From positions 186,001-250,000 of the forward strand of contig NZ_BAAAEN010000004.1 in NCBI RefSeq assembly GCF_039523035.1: a stretch of DNA of 64,000 bases, in the 5' to 3' direction. Position 1 is the first letter of the stretch; each line of letters begins with the position of its first letter. This document shows, in pieces, positions 14,427 to 23,354 of this stretch. The notes beneath the pieces were generated by a model, which did no database searches, was not told the DNA's origin, and saw nothing but the letters and a program-made list of their open reading frames with translations. Source of the stretch: Pigmentiphaga daeguensis. GTDB taxonomy: Bacteria > Pseudomonadota > Gammaproteobacteria > Burkholderiales > Burkholderiaceae_B. Position numbers and translations under genes: made by a program.

Positions 14427-17147
14427 TCAGTGCGCCTGTTCCCACGTATAGCCCGTGCCCACCTCGGCCACCAGCGGCACCTTCAGCTCGGCCACGTTGC
14501 ACATCATCTCGGGCAGGCGGTGGGCGACGATTTCGCTTTCCTCGCGCGGAACTTCCAGGACGAGTTCGTCGTGCACCTGCATGACCAGGCGCGCGCCCAG
14601 CCGGTCGGCGTCCAGCCAGTCCTGCACGGCGACCATGGCCATCTTGATGAGGTCGGCGGCGGTGCCCTGCATGGGGGCGTTGATGGCGGCACGTTCGGCG
14701 GCCTGGCGGCGGGGGCCGCTGCCGCCGCGGATCTCGGGCAGCCACAGGCGGCGGCCGAAGACGGTTTCGACGTAGCCCCGCTCGCGCGCCTGTTCTCGGG
14801 TGTCGTCCATGTAGCGCGCCACGCCCGGGTAGCGGGCGAAATAGCGGTCGATGTAGTGCTTGGCGGCGTCGCGCGTGATGCCCAGGTTGCTGGCCAGGCC
14901 GAACGCGCTCATGCCGTAGATGAGGCCGAAGTTGATGACCTTGGCGTAGCGGCGCTGTTCGGCGTTGACCGCCTCGGGCTGGACGGCGAAGATCTCGGCC
15001 GCCGTGGCGCGGTGGATGTCCTCGCCGCGCGCGAAGGCCGACAGCAGGTTTTCGTCGCCGGAGATGTGGGCCATGATGCGCAGTTCGATCTGCGAGTAGT
15101 CGGCCGACATGATCAGATTGCCCGGCTCGGCCACGAAGGCCTCGCGCACGCGCCGCCCCTCGGGCGTGCGCACCGGGATGTTCTGCAGGTTGGGATCGCT
15201 GGAGGCCAGCCGGCCCGTGACCACGGCAGCCTGGGCGTAGCTGGTGTGCACGCGCCGGGTCCGGGCATTGATCATCTTGGGCAGCTTGTCGGTGTAGGTG
15301 GACTTGAGCTTGGCCAGGCCGCGGTAGCTCAGCAGCGCCTGCGGCAGCGGATAGTCCTCGGCCAGCTTGCTCAGCACGTCCTCGTCGGTGGACGGCGCGC
15401 CGCCCGCGGTCTTCTTGACCACCGGCAGCTGCAGCTTGCCGAACAGGATCTCGCCCAACTGCTTGGGCGAGTTCAGGTTGAACGGCTGGCCGGCCAGCTC
15501 GTAGGCGCGCTGCTCGAGCACCAGTAATTCCTGGCCGATGGCATGGCTCTGGCGGGCCAGTTCCTCGGGATCGATGCGCACGCCGTTGCGCTCGACGATG
15601 GTCAATACCCGCGACACGGGCAACTCGATGGCGTAGATGCGCGCCAGGCCGGCGTCGGCCTCGATGCGCGGGTACAGCGTGGCATGCAGCTGGAGCGTGT
15701 AATCGACATCCTCGCAGGCATACTGGGTGGCCACGTCGATGGCGACTTCGTCGAAGCAGAGCTGGTTGACGCCCTTGCCGCATACGTCGACGAAGGACAG
15801 GCCCTTGCGGCCCAGCCAGCGCTGCGACAGGTCGTCCAGCGACACGCTGCGGTGCGACTCCAGCACGTAGGCTTCGAGCATGGTGTCGTGCGCCACGCCG
15901 CGCAGCGCCACCCCGGCGTTGGCCAGGACGTGGGTGTCGTATTTGGCGTTGTGCAGCAGCTTGGGGGCGTCGGCGTTCTCCAGCCAGGGCGCCAGGCGCG
16001 CCAGCACTTCGTCCCTGGACAATTGCTCGCCTGCGTCCGGGTGCCGATGGGCCAGCGGGATGTAGCAGGCCTCGCCCGGCCTGACCGCGATGGACAGGCC
16101 CACCAGCCGGGCCTCCATTTCCACCAGCGAATCGGTCTCGGTATCCAGGGCGACCAGCGGCGCCGCCTGGATGGCGGCCAGCCAGCGGTCGAAGGCGGCC
16201 CAGTCGCTGACCGTCTCGTAGTTCACCGTTTCCGGCGCGGCCGGAGCATCCGCCTGCACGCGTGAATCGCCCTCGGGAATGCGGGACTCGTCGCCCGTCA
16301 GTTCGCGCAGCCAGGTGCGAAAGCCGTAGCGTTCGTACATGACCTCGAGCTTCTCGCGGTCGGCCTCGCGCATGGTGAGCGCGTCCAGGTCGGGAATGTG
16401 GGCGCTCAGGTCGCAGTCGGTACGTATGGTGATCAGGGATCGGGTCAGTTCGAAATTCGGGATCGCCGTGCGCAGGTTGGCGCCCGCCACGCCCTTGACG
16501 GTGTCGGCCTGCGCCACCAGTTCCTCCAGCGTGCCATACTGGGAGAGCCATTTGGCCGCCGTCTTGGGTCCGACCTTCTCCACGCCGGGCACGTTGTCGA
16601 CCGAATCGCCGATCAGCATCAGGTAGTCCACGATGCGCTCGGGCGGCACGCCGAACTTCTTCACCACCCCTTCGGCATCCAGCGTCTCGGCGGTCATGGT
16701 GTTGACCAGCGTCACGTGGTCGTTGACCAGTTGCGCCATGTCCTTGTCGCCGGTGGAAACGATGCTGTGTATGCCCTGCTGCGCCGCGCGCAGGGCCAGC
16801 GTGCCGATGACGTCGTCGGCCTCGATCCCTTCGATGGCGAAGACCGGCCAGCCCTGGGCCCGTATGGCCTCGACGATGGGCCCGACCTGGCGCGCCAGGT
16901 CTTCGGGCATGCTGGCCCGGGTGGCCTTGTACTCGGGATAGAGCTCGTCGCGGAAGGTCTTGCCCGGCGCATCGAAGATGCAGGCGAGGTAGTCTGCCTT
17001 ATGATCGTTCAGTGCGCGGCGCAGCATGTTCAGCACGCCGTACAGCGCGCCGGTCGGTTCCCCTTGCGCGTTGCGCAGGTCCGGCAGGGCGTGGTATGCG
17101 CGATAGAGGTAGCTGGACCCGTCCACCAACAGCAACGTCTTGATCAT
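14427..17147 (-). CDS. polA: DNA polymerase I
   Basis: A 906-residue polymerase I with all three activities. The N-terminal 5' nuclease (about 1-290) begins MIKTLLLVDGSSYLYRAYHA and has VSTGDKDMAQLV and LIGDSVDNVPGV. The 3'-5' proofreading domain keeps its acidic residues (LVALDTETDSL, LLHNAKYDTHVL, YACEDVDYTL). The polymerase domain has motif A (IMSADYSQIELRIMAHIS), the O-helix region (AKVINFGLIYGMSAFGLAS) and motif C (VMQVHDELVLEVP). I chose the ATG at 17147, the family-typical start, although the frame stays open upstream. It is divergent from the LOG gene and convergent with the S4 gene. Confidence 0.98.
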   Translation of the reverse strand: MIKTLLLVDGSSYLYRAYHALPDLRNAQGEPTGALYGVLNMLRRALNDHKADYLACIFDAPGKTFRDELYPEYKATRASMPEDLARQVGPIVEAIRAQGWPVFAIEGIEADDVIGTLALRAAQQGIHSIVSTGDKDMAQLVNDHVTLVNTMTAETLDAEGVVKKFGVPPERIVDYLMLIGDSVDNVPGVEKVGPKTAAKWLSQYGTLEELVAQADTVKGVAGANLRTAIPNFELTRSLITIRTDCDLSAHIPDLDALTMREADREKLEVMYERYGFRTWLRELTGDESRIPEGDSRVQADAPAAPETVNYETVSDWAAFDRWLAAIQAAPLVALDTETDSLVEMEARLVGLSIAVRPGEACYIPLAHRHPDAGEQLSRDEVLARLAPWLENADAPKLLHNAKYDTHVLANAGVALRGVAHDTMLEAYVLESHRSVSLDDLSQRWLGRKGLSFVDVCGKGVNQLCFDEVAIDVATQYACEDVDYTLQLHATLYPRIEADAGLARIYAIELPVSRVLTIVERNGVRIDPEELARQSHAIGQELLVLEQRAYELAGQPFNLNSPKQLGEILFGKLQLPVVKKTAGGAPSTDEDVLSKLAEDYPLPQALLSYRGLAKLKSTYTDKLPKMINARTRRVHTSYAQAAVVTGRLASSDPNLQNIPVRTPEGRRVREAFVAEPGNLIMSADYSQIELRIMAHISGDENLLSAFARGEDIHRATAAEIFAVQPEAVNAEQRRYAKVINFGLIYGMSAFGLASNLGITRDAAKHYIDRYFARYPGVARYMDDTREQARERGYVETVFGRRLWLPEIRGGSGPRRQAAERAAINAPMQGTAADLIKMAMVAVQDWLDADRLGARLVMQVHDELVLEVPREESEIVAHRLPEMMCNVAELKVPLVAEVGTGYTWEQAH

Positions 17148-17238
17148 GATCAAACACAGAGAAATCGAAATAGGCAAGGAAACCCACGACAGCGGGAACG
17201 TCCCGAAGAAACCCGGACGCATCCCCGGCCTGCGAGAT

Positions 17239-17937
17239 GTGGTGAGCGTGGAACGCGCCACCGCCACCAAGGCACGGGAGTCATGGCATGTGCTGGGGAT
17301 TATGTCAGAGTTCTTCGAGGCGTCCGAACGCCTGGCGCAGATCCGGCCGGCGGTCAGCATCTTCGGCAGCGCCCGCATCCCCGCCGGCGACCCTCGCTAC
17401 GACATGGCCGAGCTGATCGCCCGCAAGCTGTCCGAGGCCGGTTTCTCCGTCATTTCGGGCGGCGGCCCGGGCATCATGGAGGCGGCCAACAAGGGCGCCT
17501 ACGAGGGCCCCAGCCCCAGCGTCGGACTGAACATCGAACTGCCCCACGAGCAGTCGAACAACGCCTACCAGAACATAAGCCTGTTCTTCCGCCACTTCTT
17601 CCCGCGCAAGGTGGCCTTCGTCAAGTTCACGTCGGCGTACGTGGTGCTGCCGGGAGGCTACGGGACGCTGGACGAGCTGTTCGAGGCGCTGACGCTCGTG
17701 CAGACCAACAAGAGCCGGAAGATGCCCATCATCCTGGTCGGCTCCGAATACTGGCGGGGACTGGTGGACTGGATCCGCGCCCAGCCGCTGGCGCAAGGGC
17801 TGATCTCGCCCAACGATCCCGACCTGCTGCAGGTGATCGACGACCCCCAGGCCATCGTCGATGCCATCTTCGATTTCTACCAGCACGAGGGCTTCACCCA
17901 GTCCCCGGGCGAGCGCGAGCGGCTGCTGAACCTGTAG
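17239..17937 (+). CDS. LOG-family (TIGR00730) Rossmann-fold protein
   Basis: A LOG-family protein; members are cytokinin riboside 5'-monophosphate phosphoribohydrolases or purine nucleotide hydrolases. The nucleotide-binding segments SIFGSARIPAGDP and SGGGPGIMEAANKGA and the catalytic motif PGGYGTLDE are all present. Two starts are possible. The ATG at 17302 (MSEFFEASERL) gives 211 residues. Related proteins often extend upstream with a RESWxVxxIMSEF segment, which is present here, so I favour a GTG near 17239 (232 residues). It is divergent from polA. The exact substrate is not deducible. Confidence 0.88.
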   Translation: MVSVERATATKARESWHVLGIMSEFFEASERLAQIRPAVSIFGSARIPAGDPRYDMAELIARKLSEAGFSVISGGGPGIMEAANKGAYEGPSPSVGLNIELPHEQSNNAYQNISLFFRHFFPRKVAFVKFTSAYVVLPGGYGTLDELFEALTLVQTNKSRKMPIILVGSEYWRGLVDWIRAQPLAQGLISPNDPDLLQVIDDPQAIVDAIFDFYQHEGFTQSPGERERLLNL

Positions 17938-18022
17938 CACGCGCCACGGACGGGCCGGCGGCGGGGACGATGACGCTAGAATGCGGGGTAATCGTCGATA
18001 CCCGCCCTCATCCCGCTTATCC

Positions 18023-18991
18023 ATGGCCGTATTCACCCCCATCACCGAAACGGATGCCCGCGCTCTGCTTGCCGACTACACGCTGGGCGAGTTGCGCGCC
18101 CTGCGCGGCATCCCTTCCGGCATCGAAAACACCAACTATTTCCTTACGACCAGCCAGGGCGAATACGTGCTGACCCTGTTCGAGCGCCTGACGCGCGAGC
18201 AGCTGCCGTTCTACATCGACCTGATGACCCATCTGGCCGAACACGGGATTCCCGTCCCCCACCCCCAGGCGACGCGCGACGGCCGCCGGCTGGCGGAGCT
18301 GAACGGCAAGCCTTGCACCATCGCCACCCTGCTGCCGGGCAAGTGCGAGATGTCGCCCCAGGCCGCCCACTGCGAGCAGGTCGGCGCCACGCTGGCCCGC
18401 ATGCACCTGGCCGGACGCGACTTCCCGTCGGTGCAGCCCAACCTGCTCGGGCTTGCCTGGTGGCAGCAGACCGCGCCCGTCGTCGCCCCCTACCTGGATC
18501 CGGCCGCGGCGGCCATGCTGCGCGACGAAGTGGACGTCCAGACGGCGTTCGCGCAGACCGATGCCTGCCGCGCGCTGCCGCAGGGTCCCGCGCACTGCGA
18601 CCTGTTCCGCGACAACGTCCTGTTCGCCGGCACGCGCGAGGCGCCCGTCCTGGGCGGTTTCATCGACTTCTACTTCGCCGGCTGCGACACCTGGCTGTTC
18701 GACCTGGCGGTGTGCGCCAACGATTGGTGCATCACCCACGCCAGCGGCGCATTCCGCCCCGAGCTTGCCCAGGCGCTGCTGGGCGCCTATGCCCGGGTCC
18801 GGCCGCTGACGGACGCCGAGCGCGCCTCGTGGCGCACCGTGCTGCGGGCCGCCGCGCTGCGCTTCTGGATGTCCCGCCTGCGCGACTTCCACCTGCCGCG
18901 TCCGGCGCAGACGCTGACCCCGCACGACCCCACCCATTTCGAACGCATCCTGCGCCTGCGGCGCGATGGCGACCTTTTTCCGCTTCCCTGA
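18023..18991 (+). CDS. thrB: Homoserine kinase (aminoglycoside-phosphotransferase fold)
   Basis: A 322-residue homoserine kinase of the APH-fold type found in many proteobacteria that lack the GHMP-type ThrB. Motifs include GIPSGIENTNYFL (about 30-42) and the catalytic loop PAHCDLFRDNVLF (about 190-202), with Mg-binding IDFYFAGCDTWLFDLA (about 213-228). It would phosphorylate homoserine in threonine synthesis, although no other threonine gene is adjacent. The ATG at 18023 gives the standard N-terminus. The membrane-protein gene follows 77 nt downstream. Confidence 0.93.
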   Translation: MAVFTPITETDARALLADYTLGELRALRGIPSGIENTNYFLTTSQGEYVLTLFERLTREQLPFYIDLMTHLAEHGIPVPHPQATRDGRRLAELNGKPCTIATLLPGKCEMSPQAAHCEQVGATLARMHLAGRDFPSVQPNLLGLAWWQQTAPVVAPYLDPAAAAMLRDEVDVQTAFAQTDACRALPQGPAHCDLFRDNVLFAGTREAPVLGGFIDFYFAGCDTWLFDLAVCANDWCITHASGAFRPELAQALLGAYARVRPLTDAERASWRTVLRAAALRFWMSRLRDFHLPRPAQTLTPHDPTHFERILRLRRDGDLFPLP

Positions 18992-19068
18992 ACCATGACA
19001 CACGCTTCCGACCGGCACGCGCCGACGAGGACCCACGCACACATCCCGCATACGCAGGGAGGCCGCTG

Positions 19069-19854
19069 ATGCAAGCCGCTTCCCTTGCACCCAGTGCCGG
19101 CTGGCAATGGGCGCGCGACGGACTCGCCCTGTTCCGCCTGCAGCCCATGGCGATGTTCACCTGGGCCTTGACCGTGGGCTTCATGGTCCTGGTGGCCAGT
19201 ATCCTGGCCCCCATCGGCCCCTTGCTGTTCGTCGTCGGCATGCCGGCGATCACGGTCATGACCCTGGAGGCCTGCCGCGCCATCGAGCAGGGCCGCACCG
19301 TGCTGCCCCTGCGCCTGTTCCTGGTGCTCAAGGCTCCGGGCTTGTTCAAGAAGCTGCTGGCGATGGGTGCCCTGTACGTGGCCGCCGTGCTGGCCGCGGG
19401 CCTGGTCGCCTTCCTGCCCTTCGCCGACGGCCTGAGCGAGGCGATGTCCGGCCTGTCGTCGGATGACGTCGGCGGCGTCCTGGCCGCCATGCGTGCCCCC
19501 ATCGCCCTGTTCGGCATCTTCTACGTCATCATCGCCGGGCTGTTCTGGCATGCGCCGGCGCTGGTCGCCTGGCACCGGCTGGGCATCCGCAAGGCCCTGT
19601 TCTTTTCCGGCATCGCCTGCTGGCGCAACAAGGGCGCCTTCCTGATGTACGGCGCGACCTGGCTGCTCGTGGTGCTGGCCCTGGAACTGGGCGGCGGCCT
19701 GCTCGAGGCCGTCGGCCTGTCGCCGACGATTTCCGGGCTGATCCAGATGCCTTTCAATTTCGTCGCCGCCGCGGTCCTGTATTGCAGTTTTTATCCTACT
19801 TACACCAGCGTATTCGGAGCGCCGCCCGCGCCGGGTTTCAGCAACGGTACGTAA
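19069..19854 (+). CDS. BPSS1780-type integral membrane protein
   Basis: A 261-residue membrane protein with about six hydrophobic segments and the N-terminal signature GWQWARDGLALFRLQPMAMF, typical of the BPSS1780 family of unknown function found in beta-proteobacteria. An AGGGAGG sequence sits seven bases before the ATG at 19069. The conserved part LRLFLVLKAPGLFKKLLAMG and the later WHRLGIRKALFFSGIACWRN are characteristic cytoplasmic loops. No catalytic residue is evident. Placement after homoserine kinase may reflect transcriptional coupling but not function. Confidence 0.8.
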   Translation: MQAASLAPSAGWQWARDGLALFRLQPMAMFTWALTVGFMVLVASILAPIGPLLFVVGMPAITVMTLEACRAIEQGRTVLPLRLFLVLKAPGLFKKLLAMGALYVAAVLAAGLVAFLPFADGLSEAMSGLSSDDVGGVLAAMRAPIALFGIFYVIIAGLFWHAPALVAWHRLGIRKALFFSGIACWRNKGAFLMYGATWLLVVLALELGGGLLEAVGLSPTISGLIQMPFNFVAAAVLYCSFYPTYTSVFGAPPAPGFSNGT

Positions 19855-19939
19855 GGGATTTTGTGGGTGATTTTCTCAGTGAAAACCCGGGACTTCGCCC
19901 ACGCCGCCGGCATTTTCCGGTTCAATCCGGCAAACGCGG

Positions 19940-19968
19940 TTGACGGGCACAACGATAGCCCGTATAAC
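19940..19968 (+). promoter_or_regulatory. Sigma-70 promoter of cspA
   Basis: TTGACG (19940-19945) and TATAAC (19963-19968) are separated by 17 nt, a strong consensus match. It predicts a 5' untranslated leader of about 125 nt before the cspA ATG, which fits the long temperature-responsive leaders of cold-shock genes. Confidence 0.75.
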
Positions 19969-20101
19969 GGCGGGGCATGATTTTCAAGAGTACGAGTTGC
20001 TGTACAAAATCGCTTACCACTGCGGTACGGTTGTTCATGGTCTCCATCCTTGATTGTCTTGCTTACATTCGTTTGGTTTTTTCATTTCAAGGATAAACAC
20101 C

Positions 20102-20305
20102 ATGGAAACCGGTACCGTCAAATGGTTCAACGACGCCAAGGGTTTTGGCTTCATCACGGCTGATTCGGGCGGCGACGACCTGTTCGCCCACTTCTCCGAA
20201 ATCCGTGTGGACGGATTCAAGACCCTGCAGGAAAACCAGAAGGTTCGTTTCGAAGTCACCGTTGGCCCCAAGGGCCGCCAGGCTTCCAACATCCAGCCCG
20301 TATAA
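20102..20305 (+). CDS. Cold-shock protein (CspA family)
   Basis: A 67-residue cold-shock domain protein, a single-stranded nucleic acid chaperone. RNP1 (KGFGFIT) and RNP2 (DLFAHFSEI) are intact, preceded by GTVKWFNDA. The start at 20102 is the conserved METGTVKW. A promoter with a predicted long leader lies upstream and a strong terminator downstream, so it is monocistronic. Which member of the Csp set it is, and whether it is cold-induced, cannot be read from the sequence. Confidence 0.96.
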   Translation: METGTVKWFNDAKGFGFITADSGGDDLFAHFSEIRVDGFKTLQENQKVRFEVTVGPKGRQASNIQPV

Positions 20306-20327
20306 GCTATAATCAGCTTATCCGCCG

Positions 20328-20351
20328 AAACCCCCGCTTGCGGGGGTTTTT
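20328..20351 (+). terminator. Rho-independent terminator of cspA
   Basis: AAACCCCCGC-ttgc-GGGGGTTTTT: a short GC-rich hairpin followed by a T-run, just after an inverted repeat (ATAAGCTATAATCAGCTTAT) that overlaps the end of cspA. Confidence 0.9.
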
Positions 20352-20580
20352 GTTTTTGCCTGGAAGAAAAGCTCCCGCCAGGGGGCCATCCCCAGCTTCC
20401 GCGACACGGCAAACCCAAACCCAGGCGGCAGCCACTACGCCCCGGCCTTGCAACGGCTTCGGCGTTTCACCGCGAACTTCCCCGTCATCGATGGCGCCTC
20501 GCGCCACCTTGCCGCATGCCATGGCGTCGCCATGGCCGAAGCTCGCATTTATGCATTCGCATGCACAGGAGGAATTGACC

Positions 20581-20847
20581 ATGGCGAATAAGGAAGAACT
20601 GATCGAAATGGAAGGCATCGTTGCCGAAGTGCTGCCCTCGACCAGCTTTCGCGTCACGCTGGAAAACGGCATGGAGGTTGCCGCCTACGCATCGGGCAAA
20701 ATGCGCAAGCACCGCATCCGTATTCTGGCCGGCGACCGGGTCACGATGGAACTGTCTCCATACGACCTGACCAAGGGGCGCATCAGCTTCCGCCACAAGG
20801 ACGGCCCGTCGCCCGCCCCCGGCCACCGCCCGCAGCGGCGCAACTGA
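20581..20847 (+). CDS. infA: Translation initiation factor IF-1 (paralogous copy)
   Basis: An 88-residue OB-fold IF-1: EGIVAEVLPSTSFRVTLENG, GKMRKHRIRILAGDRVTMELSPYDL and TKGRISFRHK are diagnostic. An AGGAGG nine bases upstream fixes the ATG at 20581. The C-terminus has a Pro/Arg tail (PSPAPGHRPQRRN) longer than in the usual 72-residue IF-1. Beta-proteobacteria often carry one infA in the ribosomal-protein cluster and a second elsewhere; this looks like the second. It is 275 nt downstream of cspA, but behind a terminator, so it probably has its own promoter. Confidence 0.93.
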   Translation: MANKEELIEMEGIVAEVLPSTSFRVTLENGMEVAAYASGKMRKHRIRILAGDRVTMELSPYDLTKGRISFRHKDGPSPAPGHRPQRRN

Positions 20848-20887
20848 CATGCCGCGACAGGCGTGCCGCCACAAAGCCTGAAGCTGC

Positions 20888-23176
20888 TCAGACCGGATCG
20901 AGCTTGGCCATGGCGAGCGCCAGCGTCTTGGTTCCCACGCCGCCGAAATTGACCTGGACCTGGGCATCCTGGCCACTGCCCATGAGGCTGACGATGACCC
21001 CTTCGCCGAACTTCGGGTGCGCCACGCTCTGGCCCACCTTGAAGGTGCGCCCGTTGACCTCGACCCCGGCATCGGACGTGCGGCGGCTCGAATAGCCCTC
21101 GGACGAGCCCACATAGGGCGCGTCCTTGGCCGGCCGCGAAAAGCCGCCGCGCTCGGACTCGTCGCCCCAGGCGGCGTGTCCCCAGCCCCCGGCAGTATCC
21201 ACCGCCTTGGCCCGGCCGTTGCGCGGCGTCAGCCACTTCAGCGACTCCTCGGGCACCTCGCTCAGGAACCGGGACTGCATGTTGTAGCGCGTCTGGCCAT
21301 GCAGCATGCGCGTCTGCGAGAAGCTCAGGTACAGGCGCTCGCGGGCGCGCGTGACCGCCACGTACATCAGCCGCCGCTCTTCTTCCAGCCCGGATTGCTC
21401 CAGGACGCTGTTCTCGTGCGGGAACAGCCCTTCCTCCAGCCCGGTGATGAAGACCGCCTCGAACTCCAGCCCCTTGGCGGCGTGCACGGTCATGAGCTGG
21501 ACCGCATCCTGCCCTTCGCTGGCCTGGTTGTCGCCGGCCTCCAGCGCCGCATGCGACAGGAAGGCCGCCAGCGGGGACGGCAGTTCGACGCCGGACTCGG
21601 GCAGCGTCTGCGCCAAGGCGCCGGCATCGGCCAGGCCATAGCCGTCCTCGGCGGCGAAGGCGGCCGCCGCGTTGACCAGTTCCCGCAGGTTCTCGATGCG
21701 CTCGGCGCCTTCTTTTTCCTGCAGGTAGTGCTGGATCAGGCCGCTGGCCTCGATCACGTGGTCCACGATCTCGTGCAGCGGCAGATTCTGCGTCTCGAAG
21801 CGCATGCGGTCGACCAGGCTCGCGAACTGGGCCAGATTGTTGCCGCCCCGGCCGGGCACCTGGCTGACCGCCGAATACAGGCTGCAATTGTGCAGGCGGG
21901 CGATGTCGGCCTGCTGCTCGAGCGTGCGGGCGCCAATGCCTCGTGCCGGGAAATTCACCACGCGCATCCAGGCGGTGTCGTCGTGCGGGTTCTCCATCAG
22001 GCGCAGGTAGGCCAGCGCGTGCTTGACCTCCTGGCGCTCGAAGAAGCGCAGGCCGCCATAGACTTTGTACGGGATGCCCGACGAGAACAGCGCATGTTCC
22101 AGCACCCGCGACTGGGCGTTGCTGCGGTACAGGATGGCGATCTCGCGGCGCAGCCTGCCCTCGCCCACCAGCGAGCGGATCTCCTCGATCACCCACTGGG
22201 CTTCCTGGGCGTCGGACAGCGCCTCGTACACGCGGATGGGCTCGCCATGCCCCTGGTCGGTCCACAGGTTCTTGCCCAGGCGGCCGGAGTTGTTGCGGAT
22301 CAGGGTGTTGGCCGCATCCAGGATATGTCCGTGCGACCGGTAGTTCTGCTCGAGCCGGATGACCCGCTCGTGGGCGTATTCCCGCTCGAATTCCGCCATA
22401 TTGCCGACGTTGGCGCCGCGGAACGCATAAATCGACTGGTCGTCGTCGCCCACGGCGAACAGGGCCGCGCCGCCGCCTGCCAGCAGCTTGAGCCAGCGAT
22501 ACTGCAGCCGGTTGGTATCCTGGAACTCGTCCACCAGGATGTGGCGGAAGCGGTGCTGGTAGTGCTCGCGAATGGGCGCGTTATGGGTCAGCAGCTCGTA
22601 GCAGCGCAGCAACAATTCGGGGAAGTCGACCACCCCCTCGCGCTGGCACTGGGCATCGTACATGCCGTAGAGCTCCACCATCTGCCGGTTGAAGCTGTCG
22701 TAGGCCTCGACCTCGGTGTGGCGCAGCCCCTCTTCCTTGGCGGCGTTGATGAAGTGCTGCACCTGGCGCGGCGGGTATTTCTCGTCGTCCACGCCCGCGC
22801 CCTTGAGCAGCCGCTTGATGGCCGACAACTGGTCGGCCGTGTCCAGGATCTGGAAGGTCTGAGGCAGCCCGGCATCGCGGTAATGCGCGCGCAGCATGCG
22901 GTTGCACAGGCCGTGGAAGGTGCCTATCCACATGCCGCGGGTGTTGATGGGCAGCAGCGCGCTGATGCGGGTCAGCATCTCGCGCGCGGCCTTGTTGGTG
23001 AAGGTGACCGCCATCAGCCCGTGCGGGCTGACCTGGCCGGTCTGGATCAGCCAGGCCATGCGCGTGGTCAACACCCGGGTCTTGCCGCTGCCGGCGCCAG
23101 CCAGCACCAGGGCGTGGCGCGGTTCGATCGTGACGGCGGCGTGTTGGGGGGGGTTGAGATTGTCGAGCAGGGACAT
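20888..23176 (-). CDS. uvrD: UvrD-type superfamily 1 DNA helicase
   Basis: A 762-residue SF1 3'-5' helicase used in nucleotide-excision and mismatch repair. Motif I (Walker A) is LAGAGSGKTRVL (about 25-36), motif II is ILVDEFQDTN near residue 220, motif III is GDDDQSIYAFRGA, motif IV is LEQNYRSHG and motif VI is VAVTRARERLYLS. The C-terminal Tudor-like fold typical of UvrD/PcrA (VGQSVAHPKFGEGVIVSLMG) is present. The start is the ATG at 23176 (MSLLDNLNPPQ). It is divergent from leuS. Confidence 0.96.
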   Translation of the reverse strand: MSLLDNLNPPQHAAVTIEPRHALVLAGAGSGKTRVLTTRMAWLIQTGQVSPHGLMAVTFTNKAAREMLTRISALLPINTRGMWIGTFHGLCNRMLRAHYRDAGLPQTFQILDTADQLSAIKRLLKGAGVDDEKYPPRQVQHFINAAKEEGLRHTEVEAYDSFNRQMVELYGMYDAQCQREGVVDFPELLLRCYELLTHNAPIREHYQHRFRHILVDEFQDTNRLQYRWLKLLAGGGAALFAVGDDDQSIYAFRGANVGNMAEFEREYAHERVIRLEQNYRSHGHILDAANTLIRNNSGRLGKNLWTDQGHGEPIRVYEALSDAQEAQWVIEEIRSLVGEGRLRREIAILYRSNAQSRVLEHALFSSGIPYKVYGGLRFFERQEVKHALAYLRLMENPHDDTAWMRVVNFPARGIGARTLEQQADIARLHNCSLYSAVSQVPGRGGNNLAQFASLVDRMRFETQNLPLHEIVDHVIEASGLIQHYLQEKEGAERIENLRELVNAAAAFAAEDGYGLADAGALAQTLPESGVELPSPLAAFLSHAALEAGDNQASEGQDAVQLMTVHAAKGLEFEAVFITGLEEGLFPHENSVLEQSGLEEERRLMYVAVTRARERLYLSFSQTRMLHGQTRYNMQSRFLSEVPEESLKWLTPRNGRAKAVDTAGGWGHAAWGDESERGGFSRPAKDAPYVGSSEGYSSRRTSDAGVEVNGRTFKVGQSVAHPKFGEGVIVSLMGSGQDAQVQVNFGGVGTKTLALAMAKLDPV

Positions 23177-23354
23177 GGGCGCAATGCTGGGAATGAGAGA
23201 GTGCGGCAGGCAGTCTAGCACCGCTGGCCCAGGAGGGCCCCGCCTGCTTCTATAATGAGGGGTTTAGCCGGCCGGCTGCCCCGCGCGAGCCGGCCCAGGC
23301 CCGCGGCCATGGCGTCATCGCCGCGCCAGAATACCCTAGACCAGCCCGGAACCC

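Noticed and set aside
17148..17378. An N-terminal extension of polA up to 17378
   Set aside because: The extra codons antisense to the LOG gene show no similarity to PolA, and the ATG at 17147 gives the conserved N-terminus.
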